From: Strigamia acuminata
Lineage: Eukaryota; Arthropoda; Chilopoda; Geophilomorpha; Linotaeniidae
DNA length: 64,000 bases
Assembly: GCA_949358305.1 (NCBI GenBank)
Contig: OX442320.1
Span: 2,744,259 to 2,808,258 of the forward strand
Direction: 5' to 3'
Part shown: one piece after another, positions 1 to 10,691 of the stretch
Layout: each line of letters opens with the position of its first letter
How positions within the stretch are numbered: position 1 is the stretch's first letter
Program-made: the position numbers and the translations under genes
The notes under the pieces: generated by a model
Told to the model about the DNA's origin: nothing
The model's input: only the letters and a program-made list of their open reading frames with translations
The model's database searches: none

Positions 1-1102
1 TTGGCCGGTTGGAAGACCTGGAAGAAATTTGCCGAACGAATGAACAAATGTAGACAACTGGATGAATAAATAAATAAATGTACGCACTTTTATCTTTGAT
101 CGACCTCGGAAGGCGATCATCGACTCGTCAATGCAGAGCGTCGTCCTTGGTTGCCGACATGCGCGGAAGCGTTTGTTGACCAGGTCGGCGAACAAGCGAA
201 CTTTCATCGCGCGGTCGTCCTGTTCGCGTTCTTTCAAAAATGACACCCTTTCCGCCGTTGTGCTGCCGCCATCGGGGCCGCGTGCAGAGCCGGTAACGTG
301 CAACCGTTGGTAGGACGGTTGCGTGCCGTAATGAAGGTACCGCGAAATCTCCTGAAACCTCTTGTGTGTCATGGCTCGCCCAACGGCCGGTGCACCGAGA
401 TCGCCGACGTTGCTGCTCGACCAGTAGTGTCGCAATTCGGGTTGTTTGTTGTAGCCGGCCAAGACGTGGATCCCTAGATATACATAAAACTCATCGAGCG
501 TTAGAGGGCGGACCCGCGCGCGCGCCCTTGTCGCTGTCCCTCTCGGTTGTGGCGGGTGTTGCGATCGAGACGGAAGTCGGGGCTGTTGCCCGGCGGCCAG
601 CTCGGCTGCCCTTCTGTCGGCCGCGGTGATACACACTCTCAAAACACTGCGTTGTGGTCCGGGTGCTCCAGCGCCACTACCGCAAGCCACGGCGACCAAC
701 GTTCTTTGTCTAGTTCTCGGACCTCGTGGTCGTTGCATCGAACGCGTCTAAAACGAAAAACATGTATATTATACGAACAATCAACCAAAAGCGCGTCTGA
801 GAACCCCCGTGAACGACGTGTGCAGCGTGTGCGTCAACTTTTCCCAACACCTGTACTCGCGTTCTTCCCACTTCTTTCTCCTGCTTCGCCTCTCTCCGAA
901 TGGCCCGGTTCGTCGCCGTCACGGTGAAGCGGGCCGCCTCGCCGAAGAGTTCCTCGAAATAGTCGAATTCCGAGCTGGTAGCCACGCATCGGCCGCGATA
1001 GCCGGGTGTTTCGCCGTCGAATCCGACGTCCTGTCGGTACCGCGTCGTCGTGGCGGCCCATACGCGCGTGTCGTTGGGCGTTTTTGGAAAACCGTCCGTC
1101 AT
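1..1102 (-). CDS. piggyBac-type transposase, spliced, 3' end outside the window
   Basis: I read the coding exons as 1102-851, 747-88 and 17-<1, all joined in phase 0 (84, 220 and at least 5 codons). The ATG at 1102 lies just after a TTTTGCCTAG acceptor, so an upstream 5'UTR exon is likely. The first exon carries FDYFEELFGEAARFTVTATN, the segment that opens the piggyBac transposase fold. The second exon carries LTLDEFYVYLGIHVLAGY, a W-rich stretch, an MTHKRFQEI box and CIDESMIAFRGR, which holds the first catalytic Asp of the family. The last visible exon continues with VFQPA, as expected after that motif. The other catalytic residues would lie left of base 1. The stretch between the TN box and LTLDEF is Arg/Ala-rich and unlike usual members. 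It could be a live transposase or a domesticated copy; no terminal repeats are visible. Confidence 0.8.
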
Positions 1103-2191
1103 GGACCTAGGCAAAACAAAACAAAACAAAAAAACAAAAAATAAAACAAAAAAAAAGTAAAGTAAAGTAAAGTAAGTACGGACGAACGAGAAAATTTTGC
1201 AGTGGAAATAGCGCGGGTGGCTATTTGCATTGGTATTTCAGGGAAAATAGGATGCAGGATATTCCCACGATATGTATATGCATTATTGCGACAACATTTG
1301 GTGCACCTTTCTTCGCGATTTACCAGAGTCGGTCGAGTAGATCTTTTAACAAACCTCCGAGAAGGGTTGGACACGGGTATCTGATAATAGGGGGTTCGGG
1401 TTTGCAAATAACGCGCGGTCATTAAATGGCGCGCGGGTTGGTGCGCGTGTGCAGCGCGGATGAACGTGATCGTTGTCACGTGCTGGGAACGTGATTAAAG
1501 GGGAAGCAATGGCACACGTGTTATCCTCCCTTCCCCCTTGAAATACCAATGCGTTTTAAATTTCATCACGGGTTTAAATGGTAAATGATGCCAATCTTCA
1601 TTTAAATTTAGAGTAAAATACAAATTATGTTAGCTTTTGAATGCAACTGGTGAAAATATCTACCCACGCTATTTTCGTCAAATATTTCTCTCGAAATATC
1701 TGTGGGAGCAAGATGGTGACAATTACACCGCTTGTGGTTCCCGTCTGTGTCCGTCCGCGAACATGGCGCTCGCTCGTCGACATACCTGCTTAATTCGATG
1801 GATAGGCCGGTTGATAGACCGGTTGATTCAATTTTCTTCCTCTTTTTCTCGCTGGAAAAGTACTTGGCAGTTGACCAACTACTCGCTGCCACGCCGTCGT
1901 CGTGCGAACGCGTGTAGGATGAACCGAGGGATGATGGGAAACCACGGGGCTTTCACAAGGCTCGCGCGGTCGAGAGGCGAGTATGGAAATCGGACGCGCG
2001 TGTATATAATCAACCGCGCGTGCGTGTGCAATTTTACACAACAACAATTTATGTGCTGAAAATTTTGTTAAACGCATGGATAAATAAATAAACGAAAGAA
2101 AAACAATGCGAAACGGGGTGCGTGTTTGTTTATTCGAAACCGCAAATGAAAAATAAAAAATAGAAAAGAAAATCTGACAAACTGTGCCGTT
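1103..2191. other. intergenic, no confident gene
   Basis: The acceptor for the piggyBac-like gene lies at about 1103-1106, and a candidate donor for its 5'UTR exon is near 1180 on the minus strand. The rest holds overlapping open frames on both strands without matched splice signals or recognisable motifs. A TATATAA-like stretch occurs near 2003. I see no gene that I can support. Confidence 0.4.
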
Positions 2192-3862
2192 TCACGGACT
2201 GGCACGCGTGTCTTTCAAATCGTCAACAAAATACCGCGGGCGATCCACATTAGCCAGGAAAAAGTCTGCGTGGTCCCGATCGATGTCCTCGATCTTAGAG
2301 ATCAATCGGGTCAGAAATTCGGGAATTGCGACCGCTGTCATGAACGTTTCAATTCCGTCTGGTCCCCACGTCTGCGCATACTGTGTTTTTATGGGCAGGT
2401 CCGTGCTTATTTTCTTTATAATAGAATGAGCAAAACGTTTGCACTGAAATGTAAATGAGCAAAATTCAATCGAACGAAAGAAAAGAACAAACAAACAAAC
2501 AAACAAACAAACAAACAAACAAACAAAAACATATAAAAATAATAAAAAATCTATAGTCTGTACCAGTTCTTCGTCTTGGATCAGTAAATCGTGTCGGTTG
2601 GTCGACATGGACGATCGCTTCGGGGCACCTTTGTCAAAGAGGTTCATCCGCCAACTTTTAAGCTTTCCATTGAGTACGTCTGCGACGTGTTGGAAGCAGA
2701 TGTTGAAGTGTTTGGTGAGATTTTGCTCAATCGAGTAAGTGGAGTACCTGTGTAAAATAATTAAAACTAGTTTAGCAAAAAATGAACAAGCGAATTAGAC
2801 TACGGTGTGGCCAAAAAAATTATAGTTAATTACAGAATAAAATGAAAGAAAACACTCACCGCAGTTTCGTGATAGGAGCGGGAGGAATTTTACGACAACC
2901 GCTACAAAAGAACTTGGTGTAGCTTTTCCGGTTGGTCCATGTCCGCCCCACACATTCTTCGTGTACCGAAGAGGAACACGATTTGCAACTCAGTCGCGGA
3001 CTAGTCGACTCCGCGCAGTAAACACTGTCGCATTTGCTTCCCGTGATGTCTCGTTTCTCGCGATACAAGGCTGTCTGAAATTTCAGTCAAACACGAACCA
3101 CCAAATTAATGAGAGCAGCGGAAAGGATCCCTTTCCTTTACCTTGAACGGATCCGGTTTGTCATTGTCCGGCGACGACGACGACGACGATGGCGACGACT
3201 TTGTAGTGGGAGTCGGCCCGCGTCCACGTATTTGTTTAGCCTCACGTTCGCGTTTGCTCTTCGCAATGCTAGCGATTAGACCGCAATCGCGCTTCATCCC
3301 GCGCCCAGGAGCGGTGCCGCGACCATGTCCGACGCGACCGCCGTCGTTTCCACCGTTTCCATCGCCTTCGCCTTCGCCTTCGTCTTCGTCTTCGTCTTCG
3401 CCTTCGTCTTCGTCGTCTTCGATGTCGCTACTGTCATCGTCGTCGGGTCGTGTCTTCCCGAACAAAAACTTTAGGGCCCGAGCTTGTCGATTCAAATCGA
3501 TGGGTTGCTGAAATAAAACAAACAAACAAACAGACGGACAATCGATCAGTCTAGTTGCCCGGGCAGGTCCTTGGGGCGAGACACTCACGTTCTTCTCCCA
3601 TTGCGTGTATCCTTCTCGCAACAACTTCATGGTCTTTGGTGTTACCACGATTGCCTAGAGAGAAAATGTCAATGACAAATAAACCGAATTGTTTTTCCCT
3701 CACCTCGTCACCCTTCTTCTTCTTCTCGTTCCCTTGCTGTTGTCGAGCACCACTGTGGTGGGGAGGGGTATCACCTCCTCTCTTCGTGCCCTTCCCACTT
3801 AGCTTCAGAAATGTGGGCAGTACGTCGAATCTGTGTGTCTCTCGCAAATGATATTGCATATT
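2192..3862 (-). CDS. C2H2/PHD-finger protein, exons 1 (3' part) to 6
   Basis: The 3' portion of a six-exon gene encoding about 432 residues. Exons on the minus strand: 3862-3704 (rest of exon 1), 3654-3589, 3507-3142, 3074-2860, 2747-2564, 2443-2192. Every junction has GT/AG ends and the frame is kept to a TGA at 2192. Exon 1 supplies the His pair of a C2H2 finger (HLRETH). Exon 3 encodes a strongly acidic run, a Gly-rich stretch and a Ser run. Exon 4 encodes a C-x4-C-x9-C-x2-C-x4-H-x2-C-x15-C-x2-C array, the C4HC3 spacing of a PHD finger. The last two exons encode an unrecognised domain with TWGPDGIETFMTAVAIPEFL. PHD plus C2H2 plus acidic tracts suggests a nuclear, chromatin-associated role (inference). 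The start codon lies on the far side of the copia-1 insertion at 10748, so this copy cannot make the full protein. Confidence 0.72.
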
Positions 3863-3867
3863 ATTAT

Positions 3868-4334
3868 TGATATGTAAAGTTTAGGGACAAGTGTTGTCAC
3901 AGTCAGTTCCGATTTACGATGGAGAGATTACTTCGTGCGTTTCCGAATTAGCGCGATTGTCACGCGATTAGTATTTCATTGTATCATGTCCCGGAATTGT
4001 AAATCAGTTGCTATTGTTTTTATAAATTGCGTGTGTATGTACCACAACTGATTTCCCTCCATATAATGACTTATTTAATCGTCGTCTGCTCAAATGAGCA
4101 TTGTGTATTATAGAAATTTGTTCTGTCCTAAGTTGTGTTTATATTTTAATAGTGTACAGGACAAATCAACTAAATGAAGTATTGATTTGTTCTCCCTATA
4201 GTTTGTGAGGTCAAATAACCTCAAACCACATGTTATGTTTTTCCACTGCAATAAAGATGGCGGCACAATTTGTGCTAGTAATGCAAAAGACTGAAATCAG
4301 GATTGGACTCACTTTATTGATTTAATGGCCTACA
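3868..4334 (+). repeat. copia-1 5' LTR
   Basis: 467 bp, begins TGATATGTAAAG and ends GGCCTACA. It matches 10225-10691 without a difference I could see. TTTTTATAAATT near 4018 and AATAAA at about 4250 are candidate TATA and polyadenylation signals. The internal region begins with AG and the primer site. Confidence 0.95.
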
Positions 4335-4336
4335 AG

Positions 4337-4348
4337 TGGTAGCAGAGG
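4337..4348 (+). promoter_or_regulatory. copia-1 primer binding site (initiator tRNA-Met 3' end)
   Basis: TGGTAGCAGAGG lies two bases after the 5' LTR. It is complementary to the 3' end of eukaryotic initiator tRNA-Met (…CCUCUGCUACCA). Twelve bases match; beyond that the sequence diverges. Confidence 0.85.
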
Positions 4349-4537
4349 CTTGCGTGGGTGAGTTCCTGTCGAAATTCATACTTTCTCGGCGATTTTCCAC
4401 GTCTGGAGCGGCCACGACGCACGGAAAACGAGGGGCGGGCGATACGAAACGTTTCCCGCACGTCGCCGAGCAGTGAAGTCCGCGAATTGCGACCCGAAGC
4501 AGGATCGATCGTTTCGGACAAATTTTGACCACAAACG

Positions 4538-5221
4538 GTGTTGAATCACCGTAGAATCAGCTGTATAAATAGCAGGAACACAGTGAAGTACTTTTTGCAT
4601 TTATTTCGGCGTATTATAAGCCATTTTTCTTGTTTTCATTCGCACGATGACGCGTCATTTCAAAATGGCGGCGCCCAGTGCGACCTGTGTTTAAGGACGG
4701 ATTCGGGCTGTCACCGAGTCAACGTGTGGATCCCAGCGCTGGAATTAACGACGGGGGACCAGAAACAGACCCAAGGAATCGATTGGGACTGGTTTCGGGA
4801 CGATTTGAAGAGGTTTTCGTCGAAAACGAAGCATTTTTCGCCAGCGGCGACCGGAATTAATTTCCACAACGTTTTCAAGACGTCGCTCGCCTATAACGAG
4901 TTGGATACGAACGTACGACGTTCGTACAACGACCAGAGCATCGGTACGGGTCAATTTGGATCGATATTTTCCATTTTTGGACGCGTTTCGTGCGACGAGC
5001 CGGAACGCATCGCGGATTTGCACGTGAAGTGTATCTGCGCATCGCTGGGACCGGTTAAGCCTTGTGCCAGGTGCACAAGTGAAAGCCAACGATTTCCAGC
5101 ACTGAAAACATCACAACTTGCCATCTTCACATCATTTAAGTGTATATATTTGGGTTCGAAATTATTTGTGAATATTATTAAGGTTTTGTTTGGGCCCTTT
5201 AATATATTCGGCACCCTTTAG
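4538..5221 (+). CDS. open frame in the copia-1 leader, function unknown
   Basis: A 227-codon open frame between the primer site and gag, which is unusual for a copia leader. The product has no recognised domain. It contains two Cys-rich spots (CDLCLRTDSGC, and CICASLGPVKPCARC) and a stretch DWDWFRDDLKRFSSKTKHF that looks protein-like. It ends about 230 bases before the gag ATG with several stops between, so it is not fused to gag. It may be chance, an accessory protein or captured sequence; a second copy of the element showing the same frame would decide. Confidence 0.3.
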   Translation: MLNHRRISCINSRNTVKYFLHLFRRIISHFSCFHSHDDASFQNGGAQCDLCLRTDSGCHRVNVWIPALELTTGDQKQTQGIDWDWFRDDLKRFSSKTKHFSPAATGINFHNVFKTSLAYNELDTNVRRSYNDQSIGTGQFGSIFSIFGRVSCDEPERIADLHVKCICASLGPVKPCARCTSESQRFPALKTSQLAIFTSFKCIYLGSKLFVNIIKVLFGPFNIFGTL

Positions 5222-5465
5222 GCATTCGCCTAGTGTCGTCTTATTTTCGGCTAGGCTTGCTCGAAGCAAGGGGATTTTCCCGCGACCCCAGGTGTGTCGG
5301 TCGGAGGTCCTTGTAGCGACTAGTCGGAGAAGTTGTGCTCACTTATTGAGCTGTACCCCGGGTGGAATTGTATTATTTTTCGCCTAATTTTTGGTGGGTT
5401 AAGTGTTATATTTTGCAAGTGTTGTGATTCTAAGTGATTTTGTGTATTGTGCTATGCATCGCATC

Positions 5466-8400
5466 ATGGCTAGTGAAAATATGGAAGATTTTTCCAAGCC
5501 ATTCAATGTAAACATTCGCAAACTTGATGGCAACAATTATGACTCATGGGCAGTAGATATGCAGCTCTATTTAGAGCACCAAGGAGTCTGGAGCCACGTT
5601 GTTGGAACTGAGCCAGCATTGGCCGTAACGGCCTCTCCGAAGGAGAAACGCGATTTTCAGGCACGCGAATCCCGTGCACGTTCCTCCATTTGTCTTGGCT
5701 GCACAGAAGCGCAAAAAGGGGTTGCTGTTGCACATAAAACAGCAAAGGGAGCGTGGGACGCGTTAAAAACGGCGTACCAGCCGACCACGATGGCGCGACA
5801 AGCCAGGCTACGCCGGGAGTTTTTACAGCTCCAAATGCTTCCAGGGGACGACATGGTCGTGTTCACCTCTAGGGTGGACAGGAAGGCGATAGAGTTAAAG
5901 GACGTGGACATTACTTTAACGGAAAAGGAAATCGCGTTCCAATATTTGGATTTCCTCGGGCCTGAATACGAGGCTCTAAAATCCATCGTGTACCACTGGG
6001 ACAAAGCCGACTTCACGGTCGCGAAAGTCAAAGAAAGGCTCCTTGCTGAGTATAACAGGACCCATGGTGGGACTGCGCCGAGGGATGCGACTGCATCTGC
6101 AACGGGAGCTTATGCGACGAACCCACAACGGTCACAGCAAAAAGGAACTGTTTGCTATAACTGCGGTGGAAAAGGACACTTTTCACGCGATTGCCCTTCA
6201 TCGAAACAGGGCTTTACGATTGTGCCGACCAAATCTGCATCGAACATTTCTCAGTCTAGTGGGCGCGGCAAAGGCCGAGGCCGTGCACGGGGAAGGAAAG
6301 CTAACCTGAGCTCTTCTGAGGAACTGGAAGGATTCTACACATCGCTTCAGCAGACTATTGGACAATCAACGACAACCGTGTCTTCATTTGTAACATCATC
6401 GGGGGTGCAAGACATGGCGTGGTACGTGGACACTGGTGCCACGGACCATTTTACCTTCACTAAACATGGTTTTGTGAATTATAAGCCTCTTTCGAATTAT
6501 TCAGTGCGATTGGGTGAGGGTTCATCCAAAATTGATGGGGTAGGAGATATAAAGCTCGAATCAAGGGATAAATCTCAAGGGCACCCATTCATATTAAAGA
6601 ATGTGTTTTATGCACCAAATTTTACTAAAAATTTGATTTCCCTCGGTCGCACTGATGAGGCTGGGTATATAACCCGAGTTGGTGAAGGGAAAATGGTCAT
6701 TTTCAAACAACGGATTACGGAACCAATACTGACCGCCATGCGTCAGTCGGATAGAATGTACAAGAGTTCTTGTCAGATTGCGGTTCCTTCTGTAAATGCA
6801 AGTGCAATTCCGACGCATGCGGAAGCACCTGGCATAAGTAATCCGATTACTAACCAATCAGATGTTACTGAAAGTGTTAATGTTGTAAATAATAGCGTTT
6901 TACCTAATACTAACCCGAGTGAATGCGTAACGCAGGCGAGCGAAATTACGAAACCGTCTTACTGTGAGGTGTTGACAACACCGAAGGGCATTAAGGGCAG
7001 TAAAACTCCAAAGACTTTAACTGTTTCCGGCGGAATTGACGTGAGTGCGCTTCCGGCCGACAGAGTTAAAGGGGTTCAACCTAATGTAAAGGCAGATAAA
7101 GGGTTAGATATTAGTTATTGGCACGGCCGGATGGCACATTTACACACGAAGGGTATTGTTGACATGGAAAAGTCAACAGATATTTTTGGAGTGAAATTGT
7201 CTAATAAAGACATGGACCCGTGTGACGCGTGCATTAGAGCGAAAAAGACGCGTGCGGGGTTTCCTCCGATCGGACAAATTTTGACCAAAGGCATATTAGA
7301 CCTTGTTCATATGGACGTCTGGGGGGCAAGCCAAACTAAAACCCTTGGGGGTGGGAATTATTTCCTACTTATAGTGGACGATTTTTCACGCTTTATGTGG
7401 ATATACATCATGAAGAAGAAAAGTGATGTATTAGGGATTTTTAAGATTTGGCAAAAAGAGATCGAACGCTCTACATCTAAAAAGGTCAAAGCGGTACGAA
7501 CTGACAGAGGGGGTGAATTTATATCCAAGGAATGGGAAGACTATGCTCAACAAGAAGGAATTAAATGCGAGCGGACGAATGCATATTCGCCCGAAATGAA
7601 TTCTGTGGCCGAGCGGGCCAACCGCCTAATCTTAGAGGGGGTGAGAGCAATGTTAATCGAAACGGGTCTTCCCAAGAGGTTGTGGGGAGAGTTAGCGGTA
7701 ACTCTTGTTTATATTAAAAACTTATACCCACATCCGAAATTGAACAATCGTTCCCCCTATAATGTATTTTATAATAAAAGGGCTTCAGTTAGGCATCTAA
7801 GATGCATTGGGTCAAAGTGTTATACACATATCCCTGCCCAACAACGACATAGCAAATTAGAGCCAAGAGCTTGGGTTGGAGCCCTTGTAGGTTATTGTAC
7901 TGACACAAAGGGATATCGCATCTGGGACCCATCGCGTAACAAGATTTTTGGGTCGAAACATGTTACCGTTAATGAGAATGAATACTGGTATGAAAAGGGG
8001 AATAACATTAATGGGAGAGGAAAGGAACAGTCACAGAGTTTTGAATACTTTAATGTGAGTGACTTGGGACTCGAATCGGACGATGAAACACCAATTCCAG
8101 TGAGATTGGCACCGGTTCATGTTCCTGTTCCTACACCAAGCCAACCTTCACCGGGTCTGGTTCCCCCGGTTCAAGTTCCCCCTGTTCCAGGTGCCGGATT
8201 ACCTGCTCCAACGGTGCCCATTATATCAACAGCATTGCCAGTCACGAAACTGCCATTACCCCAGACCCCAAAACACACGGTTTTTCAAAAACCACGGTTA
8301 ATCGAATTTACTGGAGAACCAACTGACGAAACCAGTGATGATGAAGAGGTTTTTCAGGAAGCATTGTTGGCTTCTCCTAATGTTAGAGGGGGTCAAGGGG

Positions 8401-10202
8401 ATGTAACAATTGGGGGTGTTCCTTTATTGAAATTGAACATGAATGACTGGGATGTGAGACCATATGTTAGACAAACGGGAAGAGATGCTGGGACGACCTA
8501 TGCGCATTATGTAGCGCCAGACAAGAAAAGGCTCCGCAGCAGAATTGAGGCATTGCATTGGTGTCAAGCAAACGGATACGAGTTTGAGGCGGACTTGTTT
8601 GATTTTTCGGGGAAAACTCAAAATGAAGATCTTCCGAACCCATTTGCTGGTTGTTGTGCGCTTGAGCCCAACACCTACGAGGAGGCAATTAAAGGCGAAC
8701 GAAGGACAGAATGGGTTGACGCAATGCAAGAGGAAATTGACATATTTAACGAAAGGAAAGTCTACGAGGAAGTTGATTGTGAGAAAGACCAACAATTGCT
8801 AGGCAGCAAATGGATCTATAAGATCAAGAGAGATAATACCGGGGTTATAAGACGTCATCGAGCGAGACTGGTCGCCCAAGGTTTCAAACAGCGACCGGGT
8901 ATAGATTTCACCGAGGTGTTTTCACCTGTGGTGAATTTTGTTGTTATCTTGGTGTTATTTTGCATGTTGGTTGTCCTCATGAACTGGAGAGACACACATG
9001 CGGATATAAAAGCCGCATATCTCTATGGAGACTTGGACGAAGTCCAATACATGGGAATTCCAAAAGGGTTTCAAACGCCACAGAATGTCGGCAAGTGCTG
9101 GAAGCTTTACAAAGCTTTATACGGCCTGCACCAGTCGGGCCGTATGTGGTTCGAAAAGTTGCACGACAGACTGTTGCACATAGGATTTAAACCGGTCCCT
9201 GGGTTTAACTGTGTTTATTGTATGGACAGAGATGTAGTTTTAGTCGTGTATGTCGATGACTTAGTCATCTTTTCACGCAACGAGAAGATCGAAAAAGATG
9301 TCCTGTCCTGGATAACAGACCATTTCCAAATGGTAAACCTTGGGCCAGTGACCCTTTTGCTAGGCATAGAATTTACGCGTGTGAATGGTAAGATCTTAAT
9401 CCATCAGCGCAAGTATATCGAGAGATTGTGTGCTCATTTCAAAATCGATGGGTCGCATAAAGTTCATTTACCTGGGGCGGTAGGTACTATGATAATGGGG
9501 GTGAAGAAGGACGAACAAATTGACACCGTGTTCCCCTACAGATCGCTGGTTGGTAGTCTTCTGTTTTTGGCGTCGCGAACCAGACCAGACATACTATTTT
9601 CCACCATTGTGCTCTCCCAATACAACGAGCGACATTCTCAGAGACATGTTAATATGTTATTGCAGGTACTCAGGTACCTGAAAAGTACTGAGGATTATTG
9701 TATTGATCTCTCGAGATGCAAAAGTGCTTTGCTGACGGTATTTACCGATGCGTCATACGCTACTGATGTAGACCAACGAAGGAGTTTCGGAGGTCATGTA
9801 GTTTTCCTGGGCGGTGTTCCGGTTTCGTGGTCGTGTAGAAAGCAGAAGATGACCACGTTATCCGTGATGGAGTCGGAGTTTGTGGCCATTGTTGATGGCG
9901 TCAGGGAACTGATATGGCTTAAGAGGCTTTTCAACATGTCGGTGATGTTCGACTACTTTGGGAATTTGCAGCCCTGTGTCTTAGCTGATAGCACAGCGGC
10001 AATACAATATAGTAAGAACCGCGTGGAAAATAAAGCGAACAAACACATCGAGGTTCGCTTCCATTATTTACGCGATCTGTATGAAAGCAAGATCTTTGAT
10101 ATCCGGCACGTTCCTGGAAAACTGAACGTAGCCGATTTGTTAACCAAATGGTTGGCTCGCCCACGTCTGACCGAATTGTGTGAGCACATCTTTGATCTGT
10201 GA
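5466..10202 (+). CDS. copia-1 Gag-Pol polyprotein
   Basis: One frame of 1578 residues from the ATG at 5466; an in-frame ATG at 5454 is the alternative. Gag comes first, with a CCHC zinc knuckle CYNCGGKGHFSRDC at residues 230-243. The aspartic protease has WYVDTGATDH, with the catalytic DTG at 322-324. A GAG-pre-integrase Cys/His region follows. The integrase core has D617, D680 and E716, a D-x35-E spacing. A long Pro-rich linker leads to a reverse transcriptase with YVDD at 1262-1265. RNase H shows TDAS, ESEF and DSTA motifs. All catalytic residues look intact, so the element may be autonomous. There is no frameshift or stop between Gag and Pol, so the Gag:Pol ratio must be set another way. 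Confidence 0.96.
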   Translation: MASENMEDFSKPFNVNIRKLDGNNYDSWAVDMQLYLEHQGVWSHVVGTEPALAVTASPKEKRDFQARESRARSSICLGCTEAQKGVAVAHKTAKGAWDALKTAYQPTTMARQARLRREFLQLQMLPGDDMVVFTSRVDRKAIELKDVDITLTEKEIAFQYLDFLGPEYEALKSIVYHWDKADFTVAKVKERLLAEYNRTHGGTAPRDATASATGAYATNPQRSQQKGTVCYNCGGKGHFSRDCPSSKQGFTIVPTKSASNISQSSGRGKGRGRARGRKANLSSSEELEGFYTSLQQTIGQSTTTVSSFVTSSGVQDMAWYVDTGATDHFTFTKHGFVNYKPLSNYSVRLGEGSSKIDGVGDIKLESRDKSQGHPFILKNVFYAPNFTKNLISLGRTDEAGYITRVGEGKMVIFKQRITEPILTAMRQSDRMYKSSCQIAVPSVNASAIPTHAEAPGISNPITNQSDVTESVNVVNNSVLPNTNPSECVTQASEITKPSYCEVLTTPKGIKGSKTPKTLTVSGGIDVSALPADRVKGVQPNVKADKGLDISYWHGRMAHLHTKGIVDMEKSTDIFGVKLSNKDMDPCDACIRAKKTRAGFPPIGQILTKGILDLVHMDVWGASQTKTLGGGNYFLLIVDDFSRFMWIYIMKKKSDVLGIFKIWQKEIERSTSKKVKAVRTDRGGEFISKEWEDYAQQEGIKCERTNAYSPEMNSVAERANRLILEGVRAMLIETGLPKRLWGELAVTLVYIKNLYPHPKLNNRSPYNVFYNKRASVRHLRCIGSKCYTHIPAQQRHSKLEPRAWVGALVGYCTDTKGYRIWDPSRNKIFGSKHVTVNENEYWYEKGNNINGRGKEQSQSFEYFNVSDLGLESDDETPIPVRLAPVHVPVPTPSQPSPGLVPPVQVPPVPGAGLPAPTVPIISTALPVTKLPLPQTPKHTVFQKPRLIEFTGEPTDETSDDEEVFQEALLASPNVRGGQGDVTIGGVPLLKLNMNDWDVRPYVRQTGRDAGTTYAHYVAPDKKRLRSRIEALHWCQANGYEFEADLFDFSGKTQNEDLPNPFAGCCALEPNTYEEAIKGERRTEWVDAMQEEIDIFNERKVYEEVDCEKDQQLLGSKWIYKIKRDNTGVIRRHRARLVAQGFKQRPGIDFTEVFSPVVNFVVILVLFCMLVVLMNWRDTHADIKAAYLYGDLDEVQYMGIPKGFQTPQNVGKCWKLYKALYGLHQSGRMWFEKLHDRLLHIGFKPVPGFNCVYCMDRDVVLVVYVDDLVIFSRNEKIEKDVLSWITDHFQMVNLGPVTLLLGIEFTRVNGKILIHQRKYIERLCAHFKIDGSHKVHLPGAVGTMIMGVKKDEQIDTVFPYRSLVGSLLFLASRTRPDILFSTIVLSQYNERHSQRHVNMLLQVLRYLKSTEDYCIDLSRCKSALLTVFTDASYATDVDQRRSFGGHVVFLGGVPVSWSCRKQKMTTLSVMESEFVAIVDGVRELIWLKRLFNMSVMFDYFGNLQPCVLADSTAAIQYSKNRVENKANKHIEVRFHYLRDLYESKIFDIRHVPGKLNVADLLTKWLARPRLTELCEHIFDL

Positions 10203-10211
10203 CAAAGTTGT

Positions 10212-10224
10212 CCAGAGGGGGTAT
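10212..10224 (+). promoter_or_regulatory. copia-1 polypurine tract
   Basis: CCAGAGGGGGTAT lies directly before the 3' LTR and ten bases after the Gag-Pol stop. Such tracts prime plus-strand DNA synthesis. Confidence 0.7.
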
Positions 10225-10691
10225 TGATATGTAAAGTTTAGGGACAAGTGTTGTCACAGTCAGTTCCGATTTACGATGGAGAGATTACTTCGTGCGTTTC
10301 CGAATTAGCGCGATTGTCACGCGATTAGTATTTCATTGTATCATGTCCCGGAATTGTAAATCAGTTGCTATTGTTTTTATAAATTGCGTGTGTATGTACC
10401 ACAACTGATTTCCCTCCATATAATGACTTATTTAATCGTCGTCTGCTCAAATGAGCATTGTGTATTATAGAAATTTGTTCTGTCCTAAGTTGTGTTTATA
10501 TTTTAATAGTGTACAGGACAAATCAACTAAATGAAGTATTGATTTGTTCTCCCTATAGTTTGTGAGGTCAAATAACCTCAAACCACATGTTATGTTTTTC
10601 CACTGCAATAAAGATGGCGGCACAATTTGTGCTAGTAATGCAAAAGACTGAAATCAGGATTGGACTCACTTTATTGATTTAATGGCCTACA
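10225..10691 (+). repeat. copia-1 3' LTR
   Basis: 467 bp, same ends as the 5' LTR and followed by the target duplication ATTAT. No difference from the 5' copy was seen. Confidence 0.95.

Larger units (their letters stand above)
3868..10691 (+). mobile_element. copia-1, complete Ty1/copia LTR retrotransposon
   Basis: A 6824-bp element with 467-bp LTRs (3868-4334 and 10225-10691) that start TG, end CA and look identical by eye. The target duplication is ATTAT (3863-3867 and 10692-10696). It has a tRNA-iMet primer site, a polypurine tract and one long Gag-Pol frame with integrase before reverse transcriptase, the order that defines Ty1/copia. Identical LTRs mean recent insertion. It lies antisense inside an exon of the zinc-finger gene. 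Confidence 0.97.

Noticed and set aside
547-927. Plus-strand frames over the piggyBac-like exons
   Set aside because: Antisense shadows of the minus-strand transposase exons, whose splicing and motifs are convincing.
1637-2059. 140-codon plus-strand frame and a 94-codon minus-strand frame
   Set aside because: Overlapping in opposite directions, no motif, no splice signals; no reason to choose either.
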